Below the pieces are notes generated by a model. The model had not been told where the DNA came from. It did not search any database and saw nothing but the letters and a program-made list of their open reading frames with translations. A DNA stretch of 64,000 bases, from contig NC_084925.1 in the NCBI RefSeq assembly GCF_958298935.1, positions 17,171,001 through 17,235,000 of the forward strand. Reading direction: 5' to 3'. The stretch comes from Phragmites australis (lineage: Eukaryota > Streptophyta > Magnoliopsida > Poales > Poaceae). Positions 45,632-55,922 of the stretch are shown in pieces (the stretch's first letter is position 1; each line of letters opens with the position of its first letter). A program made the translations under genes and the position numbers.

Positions 45632-48600
45632 ATGACAGAAAAAGGCTCGCAGTCGGAGGAGCTCTCCCTCCAGGATGTCCAGGCGCAGGTTGATGGGCTC
45701 AAAAACGACATGAAGACGATGCACGAGAGATTTGATTCTACGATCACTTCGTCGAATGCGCGTTTTGATCAGCTCGACCTCGCTGATACAGCTGCCCACA
45801 CCACGCTCGAGTCGATCACGACTCGTCTTGAGGCCATGACGACACAGCTTCGGACCATGTCGACACAGCTCACGGAGTTGCAAAATGCACGTGACTACGG
45901 CGCCGACACCGAGCTAGATGAAGACAATCGTCGTGGTCGTGCTCGTAGGGTACGTGTTCCTATTAATGATTCTTTTGCCAAAATAAAATTTAAGATTCCT
46001 ACTTTTACTGGCAAATATGATCCGGCTGCTTATCTTGATTGGGAATTAGAAGTTGAACAAAAATTTGCCTGCCATGATATTCCTGCTAATTTACAAGTTA
46101 AGGCTGCTATTACTGAATTTACTGAATTTGCTTTAATTTGGTGGCGTGAGTATAGACAAAAATATCCTGATAATATTCCAGCCACTTGGACGGCATTAAA
46201 AGCTGCTATGCGTCATCGTTTTGTGCCGTCATATTTTGCTAGAGATTTGCTTAATCAAATGCAGCGTTTTCAACAAGGTTCGCTTTCCGTAGAGGATTAT
46301 TATCAAGCTTTGCAAAAGGGTATGATTCGATGTGGTTTAGTTGAACAGGATGATGCTGCTATGGCTCGTTTTAGAGGTGGTTTAAACCGTGAAATTCAGG
46401 ACATTCTTGATTATAAGGATTATGATGACATGACCACCTTATTTGAATATGCTTGTAAAGCTGAACGCGAAGTGCAGGGACGGCGATCTTCGACACGCAC
46501 TAATCATTTTGCAGGTTCGAGCAAGGCTCCTACACCAGCCCCACGGTCGACGCCCCCTACTTCCTCTTCCACCCCGCGCGAGTCGACCTCTTCATCGACC
46601 GCACCTTCGCGCGACTCGTCGGCCAAGCCGACCGCGCCTCCGGCCAAGCCCGCGCCGTCATCTGGACGTGCTCGCGATATTCAGTGTCATCGTTGCAAAG
46701 GGTTTGGTCATGTAATTCGAGATTGCCCCAACAAACGGACCATGCTGATTCGTGACGACGGTGAGTATTCTTCCGCTAGTGATTCTGAGGATGTTCAACA
46801 TTCTATGCTTGCTACTGACCATGCAGATAATACGGAGCTTCATGCTGATTTTGATGAATTACATGATGCTAATTTGCCTTGTTATGCGCTCGTTTGCTCT
46901 CGTATGCTTGTTTCACTAGATGAGGCGCCTACATTGCATATTCCTCCTGCTGTTGCTAACCTTTTGCAGGAATATAAAGATGTCTTTCCCGCTGAATTGC
47001 CACCGGGTCTTCCTCCTATTCGTGGCATAGAACATCAAATTGATTTAATTCCAGGCGCACAGCTTCCTAATCGCGCTCCGTACCGCACAAATCCTGAAGA
47101 GACGAAAGAAATTCAGCGTCAAGTCCAAGCGTTGCTTGACAAAGGTTACATTCGTGAGTCTCTTAGTCCTTGTTCGGTTCCTGTTTTGCTTGTTCCTAAG
47201 AAAGATGGTTCATGGCGTATGTGTGTCGATTGTCGTGAAATTAACAATATTACAATTCGTTATCGATATCCTATACCACGCCTTGATGATATGCTTGATG
47301 AACTTAGTGGTGCCACAATTTTCTCTAAGGTTGATTTGCGTAGTGGTTACCATCAGATTAGAATGAAACTAGGAGATGAATGGAAAACGGCATTTAAAAC
47401 AAAATTTGGCTTGTATGAATGGTTGGTTATGCCGTTTGGTTTGTCTAATGCTCCTAGCACTTTTATGCGTTAATGAATGAAGTTCTTAGGCCTTTCATTG
47501 GAATATTTGTTGTTGTTTATTTTGATGATATTCTTATATACAGCAAATCCATGAATGAGCATTTAGATCATTTGCGTACTGTTTTTGATGCTTTGCGTGC
47601 TACTCACTTGTTTGGTAACATGGAAAAATGCACTTTTTGCACGCAACGTGTTTCGTTTCTTGGCTATGTTGTCACTTCACAGGGAATTGAGGTAGATGGC
47701 AGCAAGGTGGACGCCATTCAAAGTTGGCCTCAACCGACGACGGTTACACAGGTTCGCAGTTTTCTTGGTCTTGCAGGTTTCTATCGTCGTTTTGTGAAAG
47801 ATTTTAGCACCATCGCTGCACCGTTGCACGAATTGACCAAGAAGGGTGCGCCATTTGAGTGGGGCGCACCACAGGATGAAGCCTTCAACACTTTAAAGGA
47901 ACGGTTAACTCATGCTCCTCTCTTGCAATTGCCTAATTTTGATAAAGTGTTTGAATTGGAATGTGATGCTAGTGGAATTGGGTTAGGTGCTGTTTTATTA
48001 CAAGATCATAAACCCATTGCATATTTTAGTGAGAAGTTAAGTGGTGCTGCTCTTAATTATTCTACTTATGATAAAGAACTTTATGCTTTAGTGCGAACTT
48101 TGCAAACATGGCAACATTATGTATGGCCTCGCGAGTTTATTATTCATTCTGATCATGAAGCTTTGAAACATATTCGAACCCAAACTAATCTGAACCGTCG
48201 TCATGCTAAGTGGGTCGAATTCATTGAGTCTTTTCCGTACATCATCAAACATAAAAACGGGAAGAAAAATGTGATTGCTGATGCTTTGTCTCGTCGTTAT
48301 ACGATGCTGTCCCAATTAGACTTTAAAATCTTTGGTTTGCAAACTTTGAAAGATTAATATGTTAATGATGCTGATTTTCATGACATTGTTTTACACTGTA
48401 AAGATGGCAAACCTTGGGGCAAATTTCATATGCAGGATGGGTTCCTGTTTCGTGCTAACAAGCTGTGTATTCCAGCTAGCTCGGTTCGTCTTTTGTTGTT
48501 GCAGGAGGCGCATGGAGGTGGTCTGATGGGTCACTTCGGCGTTTTCAAAACACACGAGGTGTTGTCCGACCACTTCTTTTGGCCACAGATGCGCCGTGAT

Positions 48601-49802
48601 GTTGAGCGCCTTGTTGCACGTTGCACTACATGTCAGAAAGCTAAGTCTCGTTTGGGTAATCATGGTTTGTATATGCCCTTGCCTGTTCCCTCTTCACCTT
48701 GGCATGATATTTCGATGGATTTTGTTTTGGGATTGCCTCGCACTAAGAAGGGGAGGGACAGTATTTTTGTGGTCGTTGATAGATTCTCTAAAATGGCTCA
48801 CTTTATACCTTGTCATAAAACTGATGATGCCTCAAATGTTGCTGAATTGTTCTTTAGAGAGATTGTTAGATTGCATGGAATTCCTAAAACAATTGTCTCT
48901 GATCGTGATGCTAAATTTTTTAGTCACTTTTGGCGTTCTCTTTGGAATAAATTAGGAACTAAGCTGCTGTTTAGTACTACTTGTCATCCTCAAACTGATG
49001 GGCAAACTGAGGTAGTAAATAGAACTTTGGCTGCTATGCTTAGAGCTGTTCTAGATAAAAATTTGAGACGTTGGGAAGATTGTTTACCTCATGTTGAATT
49101 TGCTTATAATCGTGCTACACATTCTGCCACTAAGATGTGTCCTTTTGAGGTTGTTTATGGCTATATGTTCCTAGGGCGCCTATTGATTTGTTTGTTATTG
49201 ATGTTGAAGATGAACCACATGTTGATGCTCTTGCTCATATTGATCACATGAAACAATTGCATAAAGAAACACAACAAAACATTGCTGTTGCTAATAAAAA
49301 GTATCAAGTTGCTGGTAGTAAAGGTCGAAAACATGTTTCTTTTGAACCTGGTGATTTGGTTTGGTTGCATTTGCGTAAAGATAGATTTCCTACTTTGCGT
49401 CGTTCGAAATTGATGCCTCGTGCTGCTGGTCCTTTTAAAGTGCTAACCAAAATTAATGATAATGCTTATGTTCTTGATCTGCCCATGGAGTTTGGTGTTT
49501 CCACTAGTTTTAATGTTGCAGATTTGAAACCATATTTGGGCGAGGATGATGAATTGCCATCGAGGACGACTTCACTTCAAGAAGGGGAGGATGATGAGGA
49601 CATCGACACCTATATATCAGCCCAGACGCCATCCACTCCAGCCCAGGTGCCATCTCCATCAGCCCAAGTCCACACGCCATCTCCATCAATCCAGGCGCCA
49701 CCAGCTAGGCCAATGACTCGGGCCCGTGCACGAGAATTAAAGATTGTTTTGGTGCTGAAGAATGAAGGCCCAGAAGCTCAGTTTGACCAACAGAAGGCCT
49801 AA
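45632..49802 (+). pseudogene. Unit 3 gag-pol, frameshifted in RT, stop before integrase, frameshift in tail
   Basis: Shares the RT 1 bp deletion, CREINN and RANKL with unit 2. Frames: 45632-47473 (gag-RT), 47473-48357 (RT-RNase H), 48430-49251 (integrase), then to 49802 (tail). The TAA at 48355-48357 replaces CAA. Further private changes cluster from 48121 on: YLWP to YVWP, KENV to KKNV, WPRM to WPQM, AKFLSH to AKFFSH. Most damaged of the three units. No protease. Confidence 0.9.
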
Positions 49803-50260
49803 AGACTGATGTGGACCAACTTGGGCCAATCTGGCCAAGGCGGCCCAAAGGAGGGCGCCCCTAGGGGTGCGTGCCTCTCCCTCTCCTAGCCGGCCCTAGG
49901 GGCTGCGCCCCCTCTTTTCCACCCTATAAAACCAGGGGCTGCGCCCCCTATTTTACTTGAGTTTTGTTTAATTGATAGCCTAGCTACAATCCGTCCTTCG
50001 ACGTGAATTCAGAACTCCACCTTCGTGCAATACATCAGATTGCTCGCCTCTAATTCTTGCTCGTTCTTCGATTGCTTGCAAGAATTGATCCTCGTGATCA
50101 GGTTGATCTTGTTTACCGCAAGGTTAATATCCATCGGAAGTTGGTTCAGCGATTGCATTGGCGCTTCGGGCTTGCTCGTCGTAGTCGGATCGTGAGGGTC
50201 GACGTCCACTAATCGAAATTATCATCACTCGCCGAAAGATCGGGCACTCTACACCTATCA
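49592..50260 (+). repeat. Array LTR 4 (669 bp)
   Basis: Identical by eye to LTR 1; ends CCTATCA and is followed by AAAAG, then by the remainder of the old LTR. Confidence 0.95.
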
Positions 50261-50265
50261 AAAAG
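50261..50265. repeat. Target site duplication, right copy (AAAAG)
   Basis: Equal to 32698-32702. The uninterrupted sister sequence at 54100 reads GCAGGAAAAGACTTCTTGG, confirming the empty site. Confidence 0.95.
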
Positions 50266-50437
50266 CCTTCTTGGCGAGGTCAACCGCGTCTTGGCACGGT
50301 TGATAACCACGGAGTAGTGATGTAGTAGTTGCGATGATTCTTCATCTGTTCTGATCAGAGCCTTTGAATCATCAATGTCGAAACTCCACTAATCGACTTA
50401 TCATATTACCTTCGGAAGATCGGGCAAACGCGCATCA
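50266..50437 (+). repeat. Left LTR of old CRM-like element, 3' part
   Basis: CTTCTTGGCGAGGTCAAC to CGCGCATCA, matching 54106-54273. The PBS TTGTATCAGAGCC follows after AG. Confidence 0.85.
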
Positions 50438-51674
50438 AGTTGTATCAGAGCCTTGGCTGCCCGTTAGGTAATCTCAATTATCCCTTTTGTTTCATCGAGT
50501 TCCTTTACCCAAAGTCCAGAAAATTGCCCCACAAAAAAAGGATTTAGATCTTAGTTTTTTGCTGTCCAAACCACTTTGTGCCTTTCGCAATTTTGTTTTT
50601 AGTTTTCACGTTATTCAGTTTGAGTCCATCGTCGGTGTTTCATTGATGGTCGAATCATTATGTTCTAGTTTCTAGCGTCGAGTTTTTGCTATTTTAGTCA
50701 TCGAGTTACTCGGCTTGCCTAGTCTGCTATAGCTGAGTTTGTGTCCCCTCAGGTCCCAACCAGTCACTCCGACCACTCACTCGGAGTCCCAACCACTCAC
50801 TCCGACCACCCCTTGAGTTTCGACCACTCACTCCGACCACCCACTCGAGGTCCCGACCAGTCACTCTAACCACGCACTCGAGGTCCGACCAGTCAGTCCG
50901 ACCTACCACTCGGGGTTTGACTAGTCACTCCGACCATCCACTCATTGTCCAACCAATCATTCCACCCACCTTCTCAGATCCGACCACTTAGTCGGAGTCG
51001 TCCACCTTCTCGGATCCGACCACCATAGCCAAAACAGAGGTAGCCAGAGTTCAGAGAGAGAGAGAGAGAGTAGAAGAGTTTTGAGTTTGTACCCATGCTC
51101 TCTGGAAAAAGTTTGTGACCCACATACCTCACTGGTCTTAGAAAAGGCAGTAGAAGAATTTTGAGTTTGTGTCACATTCGCAAAAAAAAGAAAAGAAAGC
51201 AAGAAGCAAAGAAAAAAAAAAGAGAAGAAGCAAAGAGTGCAAAACAAAGAGAGAGAATTCAAAAAAAGGAATCAATTTGCATTGCAAATTTTGTTCCATT
51301 ATGCTAGTGTCTGTTATAGTTTTTGGCTTGCTTGAGCTAGTTCTAGGAATGTGTTCGGGCTAGCAACTGTGACGAGTATTATGGAGTTTTATTCAAGTTT
51401 GCTAACTTGATTTCAATTATTGTTATTCCTTGCTACTATGTATTGCCTGTCCAAGCTCCATATTTTTCTCGATCACAACGGTTTCTCCCCTTGCAACTAC
51501 CTCACTCACATCCGATCAGGTATCACGAACTAGCCACCGGTTGTGCCAACTGCCGTGTATGGTAAGAATACTTGCAAGAGCGTGGTAAGACGCTTGAGAG
51601 TGTGTGACTCCACATCCACCACCTAGTAGTCGATAGGGATAATATCTTTTGTTATCTTCTGTCTACTACTAATC
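50438..51674 (+). other. Leader of old CRM-like element with 32 bp tandem repeat
   Basis: 50752-50990 is a degenerate tandem array of about 32 bp (ACCACTCACTCCGACCACCC-like), seven to eight copies. A GA run (51054-51070) and an A/G purine tract (51180-51260) follow, as in the young leader. No gene is claimed. Confidence 0.75.
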
Positions 51675-53018
51675 ATGGCAGGTGAAACATTGGATGCGAA
51701 AGAGTGTGTTTTGAGAGAAGAACTCACAATGTTGTTCGATGATCATTGGCAAACTATTAGTGACGACATTGACAAGAAGCTTGCGGGAACAATACTGCAT
51801 TGCAACGACTCAATGAAAGCATTGCAATACTCAATACACGCTTTGATCGATTGGTTAATCTGCCACCAAACAATGGTCGATTGGATCCTCATGTTGCAGC
51901 TCATGAACAAGAGGAGTTCATCACGGATGAAGGAATTTTGAGGCAAGAATGTGACGCCTTTGATGCACGACTACGGAATCGATTGAACTTCAACCGTCAA
52001 TATATGAGAGGTAATGATTTTCAGCAACATAACCCACATGTTAATGATGATCCATTTGCTAAGGTTAAGTTACCATACTATCTTTTGCGGGTGCTTATGA
52101 TGTTGAAAAGTATTTAGATTGAGAGATGACAGTCGAACAGAAGTTTAATGCTCATTTGGTTCCTGGAGTGCATAGAGTTAGGCAAGCCACTAGTGAATTT
52201 AAAGATTTTGCAATCATCTGGTGTAATAGAGTTTGCATCGATGGATTAGCACCTATGACATAGAATGCTTTAAAGGTTGCTATGCGTAACATATTTGTTC
52301 CACCCTCTTTTAAACATGATTTACGTAAGAAATTGCAGCACCTAAACCAAGGTGATAGATCGGTAGAAGAATATTATCAGGAGCTACAAATTAGTATGTT
52401 GCATTGTGATATATTGAGGATAAAGAGGCTGCAATAGCACGCTTTTATGGAGGGTTAAGGCGTGAAATTCAGAACATAGTTGATTACAAAGAATACGATA
52501 GTGTTCCTAGATTGTTACAACTTGCATGTTTGGCAGAAAAAGAATTGCAGGGACAACAACAAAGGCCAAGGAACAATTTTGAAAGCTTGACTTCTTCAAA
52601 ATCAACATTGGGTCAAGACAAAATAGCCCCACGTTTAGCTTCACGGTCTGCTACCCCCTTCTCGAGTAGGGCGCATTCAACAGTACCCTCAACACCGTCA
52701 TACGCTCCTGAGGTAAGCAAATCCGTAAGTGTGCAGGGTCCAGCAAAGAGCTCTTCTTCGGTTACCTCTATAGGCCGATTGATCGGGATTGTATGCCACT
52801 GATGCAAGAGAATGGGCCATGTCATGAAGGATTACCCAAGTCAGCAAGCATACATTGGAACAGAGGACGGTGGATATGTAAGTGCTAGTGATGTTAAGTA
52901 TGAATATGCTCTTGCAGCTAACCTTGCAGGTAAAGAGGACAAACTCGAGATGGATATCGACCATGAGGAAGAATTGAGTGCAGCTGCTATGTTGAATTAT
53001 AGAACACTCATTGTGTAG
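51675..53018 (+). pseudogene. Degenerate gag of old CRM-like element
   Basis: Starts ATGGCAGGTGAAACATTGG and is soon frameshifted. Pieces: FDRLVNLPPNNGRLDPHVA, DPFAKVKLPYY (matching [11 protein letters not shown] of the young gag), AAIARFYGGLRREIQNIVDYK, LAEKELQGQQQRPRNNFES. The zinc knuckle reads C-H-stop-C-KRMGHVMKDYP, with the last Cys replaced by Tyr. An acidic tail GYVSASDVKYEYALAANL follows. Confidence 0.75.
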
Positions 53019-53361
53019 CAAGTGTTAAGTACTCAAATAGAGCAAGCGGAACAGTTACAACACCATAATCTTCAGATGTTCCTCATAGTCAAGGACTTTT
53101 GTGTTCGAGTCATTACTGATGGACAAAGCTACTGTTTTCTACTACATGTCATCCCCAGATCGACAGTCAAACAGAGGTTGCCAACCGTACATTATTGACC
53201 ATGTTACGGGCTATTCCAAAGAAAAATTTGAGAATGTGGGAAGAGTGTTTACCGCATATTGAGTTTGCTTACAACAGGTCGGTACACTGCACCACCAAGC
53301 CCTACTTGGGAGAAGAAGAAGAGCTTGAGTCGAGGATGACTCCAATTCAAGAGGGGGAGGA
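53019..53361 (+). pseudogene. Residual integrase fragment and tail with two deletion scars, then PPT
   Basis: After gag the sequence jumps to the end of the integrase core ([29 protein letters not shown]), then after CTTK directly to [13 protein letters not shown], the far C-terminal tail. RT, RNase H, most of integrase and the GPF/Y region are therefore gone. The PPT at 53348-53361 and the 3' LTR are intact. Such retention of ends with loss of the middle is typical of non-autonomous derivatives. Confidence 0.7.
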
Positions 53362-54273
53362 TGATGAACACATGGCTCCTTCAGGTACAATCAATACTAT
53401 TAATATTCCTCAAATTATACCAGTCTAATTACAAGGGCACGTGCACAACAATTAGACCGCCAGGTGAACTTGTTCTCACTGTTCATGCTTCCTTGGATGG
53501 ATTACTACTAAATACTTGTGATATTTTATTGCTTAGGAACGTGAGAGAAGCACCACAACCTTACTCAAACGTCACCCCTCAAAGGCCAAGTCTACTCAGA
53601 CTCGAGGCTAAGCTCTGATCATGGTCGAAGTCATGATCGTGGTCGAGTCCTAGGACATCACGTCAATAAAACGGGCATAATTCTCGCATACGGAGTCCAA
53701 TTGAGGTGTTCTTGGACTTACTGGAAAGATTATGAAGAACCCTTTTCAATGGATCTATGCTTGACCAAATATTCCTTATAATGTAGTCAAAGTCAAATAA
53801 ATAAGGTGTTGCACCCGTTTTGGACCTTGTTGGGTCTTGTAATCGTGTCGGGGTCGGAGTCCAGGTTGTGCACACCTCTTTCCATGGCTGCACAACCCTA
53901 GGTCAACATCCTCATGTCCCCCCTATATATACACAGTAGCCATTATACTTTAGCCTTAGGTTTAGCTTAGATTATACTGTTTTAGATAGTTTCACCGTTT
54001 ATCGGTTTGTTGAATCCTAACAAGTACTTAATTTGTAATTAGCAATATTCTAATTGCATCTACTTATTCTTGATTGTGTTCTCGATTCGCTTGCAGGAAA
54101 AGACTTCTTGGCGAGGTCAACTGTGTCTTGGCACGGTTGATAACCATGGAGTAGTGGTGTAGTGGTTGCAAGAGTTCTCGATCTGTTCTTGTCAGAGCCT
54201 TTGGACCATCAACGTCAAAACTCCATCAATTGACTTATCATATTACATTCAAAAGATCGGCAAACGCACATTA
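53362..54273 (+). repeat. Right LTR of old CRM-like element (912 bp)
   Basis: TGATGAACAC start after the PPT; TATATATACACAG near 53923; end GCACATTA (CA changed to TA). Many differences from the left LTR show an older insertion. Confidence 0.85.
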
Positions 54274-54862
54274 AACTGCTCGGTTGTCGCGCTTTATGGG
54301 TGAAGCCTAAGGGCATATGGCTTCACCCACCTTTTATGATCTATAGCTTTTGTTTCCGCTACGTAGTTCTCTTTTGGCTAGGAGTTGATCAGTTTTAGTT
54401 TCCTCCTAGATCTTTTTTGCTGTAAATTGTTAAACTCGTTAATACTTAAGAACTTGTATTATAATTTAATTACTTCCTCTTTATTAAGCTTGGTTGTGAT
54501 TGCTTATGTTGGAAAGGCCTGTGTTCCGATCTTGAGCACAAAACATGTGTTGGGACTACCAGGATGATATTCTGGTTAATTGTTGAAGTCGTGATTATGT
54601 AAATGATTTACTTGGTGATTAACTAGAATATTATTTGGATGGTTCTCCACACCGTGGTATCAGTGCCTAGTTTAATGAAGTAACCTAAACAATGCTTAGG
54701 ACGTGGGTTAGTAAAGTGTCGAATCCACTAAGTAACCCACTAAAGTTTCTTTTATGCCTCTCCATGATCAATAGGTATGAAACTCTATATTATGCCCCTA
54801 AGTGAATGCATTAGTAATAATATGTGAACATCCACCATACGATGGTAGATATAGTCATCTAC
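54274..54862 (+). other. Fragment of another LTR element: LTR end plus PBS
   Basis: A perfect 10 bp inverted repeat GGGTGAAGCC / GGCTTCACCC lies near 54299-54328. TGGTATCAGTGCCTAG at 54655-54670, after ...TTCTCCACA, looks like an initiator-Met PBS following an LTR end. The sequence continues beyond the Tat insertion at 63702. No coding sequence was recognised. Confidence 0.4.
54858..54862. repeat. Target site duplication of the Tat element, left (TCTAC)
   Basis: Matches 63697-63701. Confidence 0.8.
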
Positions 54863-55851
54863 AGTTAGTGTATTGAGTAAAGGGGTACCCCGGTTAACAG
54901 GCCCCACGAAGGGTGTAAACAGCCAGAGGAACATGCCTCCTAAAAGGTTGATCGATCGTGCGACTAGGGAAGGGTTACCACGACCAGTGCAAGGCCACCA
55001 ACGTCCAATCTCACTACTTCTACACATAAACCCGCGCCCAGCCCCACTGCTCGCGGGACCGGGTTAGACGCAACCCATCCGAAGCACCTTTATTTGGCAC
55101 CTGCTCGAACGCTTCTCTTCACTAGGCACCGGCTCCGGCGGATAAAGTCGTGGGCGGTGCAAGGGGCGTTGTCCTGTTCCATAGCATTAAAGGCTACGGA
55201 GTGAGACTTTACAGGCCGGCACAGCACCGCACGATAGATGGGACGTTGTCAGCCACCCAGCAGGGCAAGTGGACGGGAACGGTGCAGAGAGGCAAGTGAA
55301 CAGGAACGACACAGAGAGGCAAGCAGACGGGGACGGCGTAGAGAGGCAAGTGGATGGGGATGGCGCGGAGAGGTAAGCGGACGGGGACGGTGCAGAAGGG
55401 CACCGTTCCATCCTGTCACATTAAATGTGACGAGGTAGGGCTCTACGGGTAAAACACAACTACGCACGGTAGCAATGCCGTCAGAGCAAGTTGGCATACC
55501 TGGTCCTCCGTAATGATGATTTGAGTTAGATATTAGAATGAGCAGAGGCCATTTGTGTAGGGCCCACATGTAAGTTCTCTCCCTCCCTACTATATAAAGG
55601 GATGAGGACCCCGTTTGTAAAGTAGTGAAATCAATTCTAGCAAACTGCTAGAACACCATCTGTAACCAAGTGAGATCTACGATAACATAAACATAGGACG
55701 TAGGGTTGTTATCCTCCGGGACACCTGAACCTGTATAATGCCTGGTGTCCCCGAATCCGCCATCTACACACACACCTAGTCCCTGAAACATCGTTCACGC
55801 ACCCACTGTCCAGCATACCCCGGAATCACTGTCAGGGATTTACCCTCGACA
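54863..55851 (+). repeat. 5' LTR of the Tat element (989 bp)
   Basis: Pairs with 62727-63696. Its first bases AGTTAG have diverged from TGTCGA; it ends CCCTCGACA. TATA box TATATAAAGG near 55589-55600. It contains a 27 bp minisatellite, five units at 55263-55399 (GGCAAGTGGACGGG-like). Confidence 0.85.
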
Positions 55852-55922
55852 TTTGGCGCGCCAAGTAGGGGGGCGTGTTTTCATCGTTTCAGAAAGTTTA
55901 AAAAAACTTGATCAGGCTACCC

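Larger units (their letters stand above)
32703..50260 (+). mobile_element. Three-unit tandem array of a CRM-like Ty3/Gypsy element sharing four LTRs
   Basis: LTRs at 32703-33371, 38334-39002, 43963-44631 and 49592-50260; interiors 33372-38333 (4962 bp), 39003-43962 and 44632-49591 (4960 bp each). The whole array, not each unit, is flanked by AAAAG. The interior order is PBS, 1 kb leader, gag, RT, RNase H, integrase, PPT. The CRM (centromeric chromovirus) assignment is inferred from the RT-integrase sequence, the initiator-Met PBS and a pol frame that ends inside the LTR. A protease is absent from all three units. Confidence 0.9.
31979..54273 (+). mobile_element. Old CRM-like Ty3/Gypsy element, internally deleted, host of the young array
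   Basis: The left LTR is 31979-32702 continued at 50266-50437 (896 bp without the insert); the right LTR is 53362-54273 (912 bp). The interior 50438-53361 has leader, broken gag and a short piece of integrase, and the rest of pol is missing. Both LTRs begin TGATGA, the PPT is CAAGAGGGGGAGGA at 53348-53361, and the PBS is TTGTATCAGAGCC at 50440. The protein remnants resemble the young element's gag and integrase, so they are relatives. No matching 5 bp target duplication was found (CATCT against AACTG). Confidence 0.75.

Noticed and set aside
51169..51363. Lys-rich 64-codon frame
   Set aside because: Product of the A/G purine tract in the old element's leader.
31974..54278. Target duplication for the old CRM-like element
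   Set aside because: The flanking 5-mers CATCT and AACTG do not match; no TSD is claimed.
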